64,000 nucleotides of DNA from Scortum barcoo (taxonomy: Eukaryota; Chordata; Actinopteri; Centrarchiformes; Terapontidae). Location: NCBI GenBank assembly GCA_023238725.1, contig CM041541.1:8528884-8592883 (forward strand). The letters are read 5' to 3'. Below the pieces are notes generated by a model that saw only the letters and a list, made by a program, of their open reading frames with translations, was not told the origin of the DNA and did no database searches. Positions 53,880-64,000 of this stretch are shown here, one piece after another (positions within the stretch are counted from its first letter, which is position 1; the number at the start of each line of letters is the position of its first letter). The position numbers and the translations under genes are program-made.

Positions 53880-56800
53880 CTGCTGCCTTTAATGTTTTTG
53901 ATTTTGTGTGATGCACAGAAAAGTGACATTACAGAGGCTGCATCAACATGTCGAGGGCAGCCGGGGGAGAGCAGATGTATATTTGTAGCGTCTTTGTACT
54001 TCCAGGTAAACGAGGAAGTGGAACTGGGTTAAACGCAGGTACGCAGCATAATGATCTTCAAACACGAGTCACGCCTGTGTCAACATGACCGATGGTCACT
54101 GTGCTGCAACAAATATGAAAGGCTCACACTGAATTAAATACCTTGATACTGAATGATAACAGTGTTTATATTTGTTTTTACACTTACATTAACAGAATAA
54201 TAACAGGATATCTTACATCACAATAAACTAAAGATGAAGTGTCAATTGCTGAAGAAAGTTGTCCATTCAGTTTCTTCAAGCACTGATGGGAGTTGAAGTA
54301 TCAGTCCTGAAAGAAATTAGTGCCAATGCAACTGATAGATGAATGTCAGTGAGAGTTGTGGGTAGAAATCTGACTGATTTGGGAACAATAAAGAAAATAA
54401 AGCACAGGCTTTAAATTTTGTAATATTTATTCCGAAAGCAAAACGGCATGTCATCAGTCAAACTCATCAGTTGAATTTAAATGGCTACGGGTCCAGACAC
54501 TATGGTGGCTGATAAGGGCAAAAGTACAGCAACTTGACAAAATATGAGAAAATTAAGAGACATTTTCATTCATTTCACAACAGGCGCTCAAAAAATGACA
54601 ATGAAAGTGTCTCCAGGGGACACTGAAAAGTGCTTAAGATGGCTTGGACACACTTGTTCCCCCAGTTCGTGAAGTTATTGATGTCTGATCGATGTATCAT
54701 CTATTCACGTTTACTCTGCACATGCACTGATAGTTGAGTTTCAGTATTTGCAAAGTGCCGCACATGTCAAATTGTCATTAACCTGATGAAGATATTTTCT
54801 TAATTTACATGTATTTTGTCTAATCTCATGTGATTTCTTAAGTTGGCCACTGTAAAAAAAAAACTCATACAATTCAGGTTTCAGGTATAAAAGTTTAAAG
54901 CTGCTGTAATCTATATTAACAATATTACAGTGTAATATTAACAATGGATCAAATGAAAAGTTTGTTTGAGACTTAACACCCATCTGTGCAGTTCCTCTCA
55001 TCTCTGTGGAGTATTTTAGCGTCTTCTAGCTCGTTGTTTTGGTTTTACTGCCTGAAACTTGCCTGCCTGGGTTTAGTCTCACCGGTCTCATCATTTCTTT
55101 TCAATGAAACATACCTGTCTAGCACCAAAGCAGCAGACAAGCAAAGTTTTCCCCTAGCTTGTGAATTTGGCAGAGCATTTATCTTTTTATTCAGAGTGAG
55201 ACATTCCCTCAGCATCCGGCAGAGACCAAAATAGACGTAAAAAGAAGTGTGAACATTTAGTTTCATGAGGTGAACAGAAACTCCAAATGGATGCCTCTAT
55301 ATGTGCTGCAAGTGTTAATAAGGAACTGTTTTCTTAAAGCGCCTGCCGTAACACCGGGCGGCTGCCGTGTTGCTGAACTTTCATTTCACATTTGTGCGAC
55401 AGGAGCACAAACGTGGCCGCTGGTTGATAAAAAAAATGCAATTCATTTCCACCGCCGGAGCTGTGTCAGAGCATGTTGGCAGGAGTCACAGGTATCTTGC
55501 GCAACAATAAGCACACAAGAGTGAATTGTTAAGGATCTCAGGCACCCGGATAACGGCCTTTTCTCCCAGCTACAGTCGAGAGGAAGATAGCAGATACACC
55601 AGGCCAGCACTGAGAGGCTTAGGAAGAGTTTCTACCCTCAGGCCACTAGGATCCTAAATGAGGACTCTGCCTGAGAATTGCCCCAAGACTAGTTTTAATT
55701 ACTTAGCATTCAAAGTTACGGCTATAGTTAACATTATCATCTATCAGTTCTGTTATTCTTTATTCGTTCACACTAATTTTTACTGCACAATTGAAGGAGT
55801 GAGTGCACATTTAACTATATTTATATTCTGTATGATTATTTGTGATAAATACACTTGAAACTTGAACTTCAGCATTAGAGAGCTATCAGTGACAGATGTT
55901 TGGAATTGACAAGTATTGATTTTAAATTTGCTCACAGAGCTATGCATCAGTGGCAGCTGTTTGAAATTATACGTCTGAGTTTGGACACTTGTATCACAGG
56001 TATGGGGTTTGAAAAATAACATGGATGACACTGTCATTTAAGTGTTCATTTCCCACTTTCTCCCAGACTTCCTCATTACTTTAAACACAAACCGAGGCCG
56101 GCACCTGTGCCAAATTTAGCTCCACAGTGTCACACTGAGGTAATCACATGCCTGTTTGATGAAATAACAAAGACTTATATAGAAACTCCCGAGTTCATAT
56201 TTCTGAACAAAAGGTGCTGCGGAGAGAGTTAAATTAAGCGAGAAATGTGTTGCCTGCCCGTGTTGAATTCCCTTTTTTCTTTCCAAATTGACCTGAAACC
56301 TGATCTATGTCAAGAGTGACCCTTGAGCTTTATCAGCTCAAGCATGACACCAGGAAATCGACGCACATGGCCGAAGGTGAAGCACACAACAGTGGGCTTT
56401 CAAGCAAAAATATGCTGGAGTTTCCCCCCATGGGTGTGGAGGACTGGAAGGGAGGAGGAAAGAGTAGGAGGAGTGACGGAGGAATGGATGTGAAAAACAA
56501 GATGAGACGCTGAGGGCTTGGAGTGAGCACTGATGAGGACGCTTTAACTAAAAGTGAGTAGTAAAGTCTCTTTTTTAGACTGTACACCTTTACGACTCTG
56601 AGTGTGCATTTTAACACTCGGCTGATGGGATTAGATTTTGGGTAGAGTATGTATTCTTCAAGAAAACTCAAAATGTGATGATTTTAATGAGCACAAGTTC
56701 CTGCCTTATGAATTCTGGGAGTACATGCAATGTGTAAATGACACCTCACACATCTCCTCACATCCATAATGAGAGCAGATTGTACTGACAGCATTACAGG

Positions 56801-58000
56801 AGGCAGCCATCAAGCCAGGTTGCCATAGGCGCTGTCATATCCTGAGAGGCTTTCAGAAACCAGACTGTTGACGAGAGAGAAGAAGATTTTGTTTGCTTCT
56901 TTCCCACTGAGTTTGCTTGATTGTTTGTTTCTTTCCTAGCCCGCTCGCCTCTGGGTTTCTTTCCCGGCTCTCTCCATCTCTTCCTCAAGCAGTAATTGCC
57001 AGTGACATGGATTTGACAGCTGAGGGAAAAGGGACTGATGATTTGCTCGTAGCCTTGTAGTTTTTTCCACACTCAATAACATACACTGTATGTGTATTCA
57101 CTTGAATTGGGAATTGGAAAGATTCACAGGGACTGAATATTCAACAAGATCAAAACACCTATGACAAAAAAGCTTCAAATGAAACATATTTAAAAACATT
57201 AAAGCTGCACAAATTATTATTTCCAAATGAGAATATGTTGTTTAAAAGAAGCCATTTGTAGTGATTCTGTAGTTTCACTCAGCTCTAAGGAGAGTTTCAT
57301 TTTTCACCTCTTTGTTTTGGTTTTAGGGCCCGCAGTTTTAAAGTTTCAGCAGATTCTGACTGCTCTCACAGCACGAGGGGCATGACAGGCAGCAATTTCA
57401 AGTTAAAAAGCTTGAAAACAGCGTAGCATTTACCAGCTAAAGAGGCGGATATGTAAGAGTTGCTGGAGACTAAAAACAAAGCTAATATTAAACTTCTTAC
57501 ACTTGTCAGGTGACTTGAGATCAGAAACCTGAATGCTAATATTGCTCTGTGCCTGCCGAATGTGTAAATTGGCAACTTTTGCTCACGAGTTTGTCATATC
57601 GACTTCATGTGGTGATGTTAGTGCTTTAAAATAGTGCCAAATCAGTTCAAGTAATCAACATAAAATGATTTCTCTAATTGGTGCACCAGTCATTCATAAA
57701 GCAGCTATTTGTAACATGTTATAATAAGAGTTTTTTTGCTGTCAGTGGGGCTCCTCCTTACATTATGTATGCCAACCCCCCAAAACACACTGTACTAATT
57801 TGTTTTCCACGTTTTAATTATACATTAATTAATGTATTCAAGTATATATTTTCTGTAAGAATATCTTCACTTATGATGATGCTGAACATGCAGTTTGAAA
57901 GCCTTAAACTGACTCAGAAGTTGTGCCAGAAACCTCTATTTCACTGTGTCCTCAATACCAGCTATAACCGTGGCCCTGGTCTCTGATTTTTATTTTATTA
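53880..58000. other. intergenic between klhl41-like and oxgr1-like genes
   Basis: About 4 kb is without a supported coding exon. A retroelement 3' remnant lies near 55540-55860. Untranslated exons of the oxgr1-like gene probably lie in the right part. ACTAAAA|GTGAGTAG near 56550 is one possible donor, but I cannot fix any exon. Confidence 0.5.
55540..55860 (+). mobile_element. probable non-LTR retrotransposon 3' remnant
   Basis: Across two frames the DNA reads YSREEDSRYTRPALRGL and then KSFYPQATRILNED. This resembles the usual C-terminus of teleost LINE polyproteins (R-T-x-R-L-x-x-S-F-x-P-x-A-x-R-x-L-N). It is followed about 170 bp later by 'acacttgaaacttgaac', like the short tandem tails of such elements. 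It is frame-broken and short, so inactive. Identification rests on pattern memory. Confidence 0.45.
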
Positions 58001-58048
58001 ATGTTTTTTTTGTGTTTTCACACTCAACAGGGCTCGGCCACGGCCAGC

Positions 58049-59026
58049 ATGGAAGATCACAACTGTACCGACGTGGACAAGCTGATGAAACGCTACTACC
58101 TGCCCGTCTCCTACACCATCATCTTCGCCGTGGGCCTGGTGGGCAACGTCACCTCCATTGGCATTTACCTGACGAAGCTGCGTCCCTGGAAGAGCAGCAA
58201 CATCATCCTGGTCAACCTGGCGCTGACCGACCTCCTCTACGTCCTCAGCCTGCCCTTCCTGGTCCACTACTACATCAACGAGGACTCGTGGATGTTCGGC
58301 GACTTCATGTGCCGCTTCGTGCGCTCTGGCTTCCATTTTAACCTGTACGGGAGCATCCTCTTCTTGACGTGCCTGGCGGTTTTCCGTTACGTGGTGGTGG
58401 CTAAGCCCTTGATGGCAGCACAGGTGCAGCAGAAGTTGTGGGGTATAACTGCATGCTCAGTCGTCTGGATCATTGCCGCTGCCGAAATGGTACCCATGGT
58501 GGCGATAATATCCTTGGAAGAGAACAAAAACAAGACCGACTGCATGGACTTTGCTAGTGCCATAGCTAAGGACGACATGCAGTGGTATGGCTGGTTTCTC
58601 ACTGCGCTCGGCTTTCTGTTCCCCCTGGTGGTGGTAATCATGTGTTACATCGGTATAGTGAGACAGCTGGCAAAAGGGCCCAACACAAGCAGCCCGAGTC
58701 GGATGCGAGCGCGGCGCATGATCGTGCTGATCCTGGTGGCGTTCGTGGTGTGTTTCCTGCCATATCACGTCCTGCGCGTGCTGCGGATAAAAACCCACGG
58801 GGTGCCGTGCACGGTGGAGCGCGTTGTGCACGCAGCATACATCGTCTCCAGGCCTCTCGCTGGACTCAACACGTTTTTTAACCTGGCTCTGTACACTCTG
58901 TCGGGCGATAAGTTCAGAAAGGCCTTCCTCAGCACTTTTAACTGGGAATGCTGGTTGACCAGGGCAAGGTCTCTTCTCCACCTGGCCATCATCAGCAAGG
59001 AAAGCAACGACAACCCTGCTGAATAA
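58049..59026 (+). CDS. oxgr1: 2-oxoglutarate receptor 1-like GPCR
   Basis: This is a single coding exon of 325 aa with seven hydrophobic segments, class A and P2Y/succinate-receptor-like. Hallmarks are Asn5 in an N-glycosylation site, GNV in TM1, LALTDLLYVLSLPF in TM2, Cys88 and Cys165 as the probable extracellular disulfide, FRY (112-114) in place of DRY, FLPYHVLRVLRI in TM6, and IVSRPLAGLNT then NLALY in TM7 in place of NPxxY. FRY and the IVSRPLA...LNTF stretch match OXGR1 as I recall it. OXGR1 is a Gq-coupled plasma-membrane receptor for 2-oxoglutarate and also reported for leukotriene E4. The ATG chosen is 19 bases after a good acceptor (CACTCAACAG, ending at 58030), so the 5' UTR is probably spliced. 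An open frame upstream adds 16 residues from intron sequence. Confidence 0.88.
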   Translation: MEDHNCTDVDKLMKRYYLPVSYTIIFAVGLVGNVTSIGIYLTKLRPWKSSNIILVNLALTDLLYVLSLPFLVHYYINEDSWMFGDFMCRFVRSGFHFNLYGSILFLTCLAVFRYVVVAKPLMAAQVQQKLWGITACSVVWIIAAAEMVPMVAIISLEENKNKTDCMDFASAIAKDDMQWYGWFLTALGFLFPLVVVIMCYIGIVRQLAKGPNTSSPSRMRARRMIVLILVAFVVCFLPYHVLRVLRIKTHGVPCTVERVVHAAYIVSRPLAGLNTFFNLALYTLSGDKFRKAFLSTFNWECWLTRARSLLHLAIISKESNDNPAE

Positions 59027-59027
59027 A
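59022..59027 (+). terminator. AATAAA overlapping the oxgr1-like stop codon
   Basis: The last codon GAA and TAA stop plus one base spell AATAAA. A second AATAAA at 59125-59130 is about 100 nt after the stop and is the more usual position. Confidence 0.4.
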
Positions 59028-59129
59028 TTGATACTTTTATTTACTTTGACTCGCGCTCATATACTTTAAACTTAAAGATGATGTCGGGAAAGCCGCATGA
59101 CCTCACTGCGTGCCTCCCAGAGACAATAA

Positions 59130-62100
59130 ATATTTTTGGTTTGTCTTGGGCAGAAACGGTGTGCCAACCCCTGGAATATATAAAATTAACCACTAAAGAT
59201 TAAAGCTGGAAGACTTGCTCGGTAACATCTTTCTCTGGCTGAAAATCACGTGAGTATACTTTACTTGACTGATGGATTCTTTTGTCTGCAGCCATGAAAA
59301 TGCCTTCGGAGGGTTTCAGCTTGTAGTTCTGAAACCTGATAGTGACTTTCTGCGCTGTGAGTTCACTTGTTAGGTATGTTTTTTTTTTCCTGCCAGGTGT
59401 TTGAATATGATCTGTGACTTTCATGAAATATTTTACCACATACTGTATATTTCACATGTATATATCTCAGCTGTGAATTTGACATGTTTCGCTGATAGCA
59501 GCTGCTTTAAAAAGTATATTTTTAGAATTAAACTATAATCTTTTTAAGAAGTAGACTTCTGCTGCACTACACTTATTTTCCTCAGCTTGGTTCTGAGAGT
59601 CTCGACAACTATTGGATTGAAGCTCACGACATGATCCCTTCACTTTTCACTGGGTACAAATTTCAACCTGTCAAAAGTTTTGATTTGTGACTCTCGTATC
59701 TTTGGCTCACAAAGATACAAGAGTCCTGCAATATGCCTTTGGAGAGTGCATTTATACCCGGTCCAGGTTTTTGAGCAACTTCCCTAGCATGGCAGTGCTA
59801 ACACATTAAACTAAGATGGTCGTGGTGACAAAAATTACACCAGCTTCACATCAGCAGTTTATCATTGTCATTGTGAGCTTGTTACTGTTACTGATGTATT
59901 GATGTAATAGGTTTATGTTTCATCAATAATCAATTTCTGTTCATATTTTGTCATTATTTTCTTGCTATATACATTTTTCTGTGAATATTTTTTAAAGGGG
60001 GACTTTTTTTGTTATGTGACCTTTGACATCTGGGATGTTTAGATTCACTGTTCTCCTCAGTCAGCTGAGGAGAGATATGACCGTATGCGCGAATGAATAG
60101 TGCATTAAAAGGTTGTGAAAATGCTGAACAGAGCCTCAAATCTTATTCTGTTGAGTCATAAAAGCTGTTCTTTTTTGTCATAATGATTTTTGCAGTGTGT
60201 ATTATAGCAGTTTTGAGTAAAACACTAGTTTACTGACCTCAAGCGAGGCTAATAGAGCATGGAGATGGTTTCTTACGTGGCCCGTTGTTTTCTCCCTTTC
60301 TCTTTTAAAGGTGTGTGTAGAAATCTGGTCATTTGAAGCTGCAGATTGCATTCAAAAATATCTTTATCGCAGAATCCCAAACCTAATCATACACGTGTAT
60401 TTATTAGTATTCTATTTAAACCATTTTTATATTTTGCATATATTCACATGTGAAAAATAAAGTTGATTGATTAAAATACTGGTATAACTGCTTCCAGCGA
60501 GTGAACAATCCCAACGACTTGAGATTACTTACATTAACATCATCCACATTACATAACATTAATATTAATAGTTTCTCATGGAAGGAAATTAAAACAGATT
60601 AAATGCACCATCATTGCCCACTATCCTGTAGCATAGGTTAGCAATGACTGATAACAAGGCTACTTAATTAACATAAGTTTTGTTTTTCCCCATACACACA
60701 GTGTATATTCCTCCTCTATTATTTTATATTGATACATGAAATACAAAAACTGACGCTGCTGGGTAGGAAAATAGCTTTTGCGGGTTTATAGTAATTGTAA
60801 CTATGCAATCAGAGCTATATTTGCTTTACTGGTTTAGAGGAAGATTGAATTTGGTGACTGTAGTGGCCCACGGGTCACGCAGTCATACGGCCCTGCTGAG
60901 AGGTTTTAGCCCAAACCTGTGTTAAGGTAAAGTTTCACAGAGCTGCTAACTTGCCTCCTAAGAGAGGTTACCTTTTAGGAACTGATCATTTAAAAGAGTT
61001 TGTTTATTTGTTGTGCATTTCCTTAGAAATTGAAAGCGATTGTACAAGAAAGAGACCGTATCAGTCATCATGGTTTGCCACATTTGTCTCCCCAGCAGTG
61101 TGATAAAAATGATTTTACAGCCCAACAACACCTCCTGCAGCTACTGATCTGTGAAAGACTCAGAGGCTGTATCCAAGCACTCAGCCGAGTTCGACTGCAG
61201 ATGCATTCACCTTCCCCATGAGCTAACGAGGCGGGCGGCACATTCCTTGTTTCTGAAAGCGCCACTCTCTATGTGGCGATGCAGAAAGAGCTGACAACAA
61301 AAGAACCAAAGGGCTGAAATCTGAGTTCTTCGAAGAGGTCATTACTACCGCGTAACGCTAACAAAAAAAAAAAAAAGATGTCTCACTGGAAAGAAATCTT
61401 TGAGAATAAAGAAACACCAAACATCCGCGTTTCTTCCTTTCACCTCCCGGAACAAATTCTCTCTGTCAACAAACAGACATCCTCTGCAGATAAAAGACGC
61501 CGTTGCCTTATTTGACTACCACTCTCTGATTCATCCTGGATACCGACTGTCATTCTGCAGCAATACCCTGCCCTGGTTTATGCCTGAGATCACAATTCAA
61601 AACAATTAGAAAGCGGTGCCACACAACAAAGACTTTGTTGTATGAGATGGACTCAACGTTTTAAGGTGGCTGTCACTTCTCCGTGTGCAGCGCACACCGA
61701 GCAGTAAAATCCCGCGTCATTATCACAGGCTTATATAATTCTAATCTGTCTCCGCGCAAGTAGAATAGAGACTGCATCTGGGGATGGAAAGGCTATTTTG
61801 GTCTGTGGACATTTCCTTTTCTGCCTCCTGACTGATCTCCTCATCCTAATTTTCCTTCCTCACGAGCAGAGCGTCAGCACCGAGCGGTCCGGGAAGTGCT
61901 CATTACAGCCACGGGATATTAATATAAAGCAATCATTCCTGCACCTAACATCTCAAAGGCCTGTTGGGCGTGGAAAATGTTTTGAAATAGATTGTTTTTC
62001 TGCCGGAGTGCAAATGGAACGTCACTCGGGCTGAGTACTGTATGTTTGTCAGTTTGTGGAGGGGAAAAGCATTCGGTGAGCCGCTGGGTTTCTTCTATTT

Positions 62101-63100
62101 TCTGCTGCGCCAGCGTCACGGTCAATTAAACTTTAAATGATCAATTTGGGAGCGAAGAGGCTGTGATCAATGAGCTAATGGTGGAAACACCAATGTTCTC
62201 TCTTTGTGATGTAAGAGTGTTGAAACCGGCTCTGACAGCCCGTCTTTCAGGGCCCGCAGCTCTCCTCTCGCCTCCTCGAGGAAAAAAAGGCCTCGTCAGT
62301 GTGCGTCAGTGTGTCTGGATGTGCGTGGATGTGGAAGAAGTTGGCACACCGCATGAAGATTTCAGATTTTTATGGTGAGAACATGCTGTGAAAAAGGAGC
62401 AGAACACGTTCATGTACACATGCGTACCAGAGAGAGTCCATCGGGGACAAATTTACATCACTGGATGCTGCATCTTTTTATTGAACACATTTCCTGCGAT
62501 AAATTGCCTTGATTGTTTCTGTATATTGCAGCTTAATCAGTCAGAAAGAAAAGAAGAAGAAAAAAAAGAAAAACACACTGCAGACTTTTTGCCAAGTTTG
62601 TGCTTTGATATTCTTATGAAGCCAAACACCACAGAGTAACTACAAGAATTCACTGATCAACACGGCGCTAGATCACAAACATGACACAGAGGATCCTTCG
62701 AGTCATTCACCATTTTTAAAATAGACTAAAACTGGCCTTCCTCGCGATTATTTTTTCAGTTCTACTTTACTTTATTAGCGAAATTTAAGAAACGTTTTCA
62801 CCGCTTTGAGGACATTCAAAGCACTTGCTAATGAATAAATACATACAATCCACAACTGCAGTGCCAAAAATAGCCATAAGAAAGAAAATACAAAATGTTT
62901 AAGTTGCCATGACAAATACATCCATCATAAATATTAAGACACCATTCGGCAGTCCGACAAAGCTCTATGAGGCTATGAGGGCAGGAGGTTTTGGTGGATT
63001 CACAGAGGAGGGGAGACAGAGGGAGGTGGAGGGAGGAGAGTGAAGCACAACGAATCAAACAGCCGTCACTCAGTTCGTTGGTGTTTTAGTTCCTGTGTTC
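59130..63100. other. intergenic between convergent oxgr1-like and hs6st-like genes
   Basis: About 4 kb contains a family C repeat at its left end. Otherwise I see nothing I can support. The 3' UTR of the minus-strand sulfotransferase must extend into the right part. No clear AATAAA could be tied to it. Confidence 0.5.
59590..59890. repeat. partial copy of repeat family C
   Basis: 'gagtctcgacaactattggattgaagctcacgacatgatccc', 'tagcatggcagtgctaacacattaaactaagatggt' and 'atcagcagtttatcattgtcattgtgagcttgtta' follow the family order. Confidence 0.55.
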
Positions 63101-63103
63101 GCC

Positions 63104-63893
63104 TCACCACCGCACCACCTGGCTGCTGTAGTCCTCTGTAGTGGCCACCTCCTCTAGCACCTTTCCCTCCTCCTCCTCTTCCTCTCCTCCTCCTCCTCCT
63201 CCTCCTCCTCCTCCACCTATTCCTGGAGTCTCCACAGCTCGGCCAGATAGGTCCTGTGCATCCGCTGCCTGTGTGCTGCCTCTCCTGCCACCTCCTCAGG
63301 ACGCTCCTCCTGGTGCTGCTTCTGCCGGTTGTACTGATAGCGCCGCAGGAACAGCTGGCTCCTTGGCGTACTCGTAAAGCTCCACATCGAGGGCGTTCAG
63401 CCCCTCGATGCGCCACCGCACCTCTCTCGCTGATCCCCACGCTGGCGGCACGCGTGCTGTTGATCTGCGTGAAGGCCCGGATGAAGTGCAGGCCGAACGT
63501 CCGCTCGAACAGGTACTGCGTCTTGCGCTGGAACTCCGTCAGGCCGTAGAAGGCCATGTTGCGCGCAGGTTGGCCTTGGCGCTGGCGAGCAGCACGCGGC
63601 CGCGTTCCAGCTCGCTGACGGTGGACATGTTGTAGCAGCCCACCAGGCTGAGGTCAGCCAGCATGCGGACCTGCCGGTTGTTGGCGAGGTTAGAGGGGCA
63701 GCTCATGAAGTCCGCCAGGGGGACGCCCGTCCAGTCCTCGCCACTGTAGCAGGCGGGGAGCTCGTCCTGAGTGGGTGGGCGGCCGTCACACATGTGAAGC
63801 GCCGTTTTCCACGTGGCGCCACGCTGCACGTGCTTCCACTCACTGAGGTAGCGTGACACAGGGTCGCGTAGCATGGTGATATAGTAGAAATTC
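63104..63893 (-). CDS. hs6st3: heparan-sulfate 6-O-sulfotransferase, last exon, frame-broken
   Basis: The minus-strand exon starts after a TGTCTCTGCAG acceptor at 63893 and should end at TGA 63106-63104 (...TEDYSSQVVRW). It codes the C-terminal part of a Golgi PAPS-dependent enzyme that 6-O-sulfates glucosamine in heparan sulfate. RDPVSRYLSEW is the 3'-phosphosulfate-binding motif, and NLANNRQVRMLADLSLVGCYN and MAFYGLTEFQRKTQYLFERTF are family signatures. The frame breaks at about 63561-63566 (two extra bases), 63419-63425 (one extra), 63357-63364 (one extra), and at least once in the GAG-rich tract at 63160-63220. Upstream exons lie beyond the window. Paralogue choice rests on the VVRW end and the oxgr1 neighbour. 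The cause is either assembly error or pseudogene decay. I favour error because residue conservation is high on both sides of the breaks. Confidence 0.8.
63156..63216. repeat. (CCT)n trinucleotide tract in the hs6st-like exon
   Basis: On the coding (minus) strand it reads as GAG/GGA repeats, about ten units long, in the C-terminal coding region. Most family members have a charged but less repetitive tail here. It is a likely site of length error. Confidence 0.75.
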
Positions 63894-64000
63894 CTGCAGA
63901 GACAGAGAGAAGAATTACATCAGATGAGGGGTCTATATGCACGTTAACGTACGTTAGCTCAGCAACACCCTGGATTGTGTCACAATTGGCTTTCTGTAAC

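Noticed and set aside
58457..58981. 174-codon minus-strand open frame inside the oxgr1-like gene.
   Set aside because: It is a shadow of the GPCR coding strand. The plus-strand product has all seven membrane segments.

Overview
The window is vertebrate nuclear DNA, almost certainly from a ray-finned fish of the percomorph type. It has compact multi-exon genes with GT-AG introns, TA/GT and CTAT microsatellites, and several interspersed repeat families that I recognise from memory as typical of teleost introns: a CAGTGGTGGAA-ended element, a GTTAGCTTAGC-containing element, and a family built on 'atggattgccatgaa...gttagcatgctga'. No bacterial, viral or CRISPR feature was seen.

Layout, left to right. 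(1) 1-2400: AT-rich intergenic DNA with one unexplained coding-like fragment (1331-1626). (2) 2403-5477 (+): a short-chain dehydrogenase of the DHRS9/RDH16 group (320 aa, intact), with a TATA promoter and a probable untranslated first exon. (3) 6217-9890 (-): the nuclear gene for the mitochondrial ATP synthase beta subunit (ten coding exons), with NRF-1, ETS and TATA motifs at its start. Two exons carry one extra base each. (4) 9900-16240: gene-poor DNA with old repeats. (5) 16249-46190 (+): a complete collagen XXVIII alpha-chain gene with 35 coding exons (1230 aa): signal peptide, vWA, about 531 residues of triple helix, vWA, low-complexity linker, Kunitz domain. All exon phases join without a break. 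(6) 48467-53866 (+): klhl41-like muscle BTB-BACK-Kelch gene (600 aa, six coding exons) with a perfect MEF2-type motif upstream. (7) 58049-59026 (+): single-coding-exon OXGR1-like GPCR (325 aa). (8) 59130-63100: intergenic. (9) 63104-63893 (-): last coding exon of a heparan-sulfate 6-O-sulfotransferase (hs6st3-like), with at least four reading-frame breaks.

The genes do not form a functional operon-like unit. They fit a conserved synteny block. From memory, DHRS9 and KLHL41 are neighbours on human 2q31, and OXGR1 and HS6ST3 are neighbours on human 13q32.

I found no convincing undescribed biological system. The most useful second looks are: the phase-locked 23-residue collagen modules coded by 69-nt exons; the orphan coding-like fragment near the left end; frame-breaking insertions in otherwise conserved exons of two genes (probably assembly errors); a GC-AG intron; and clear tissue-type promoter motifs.
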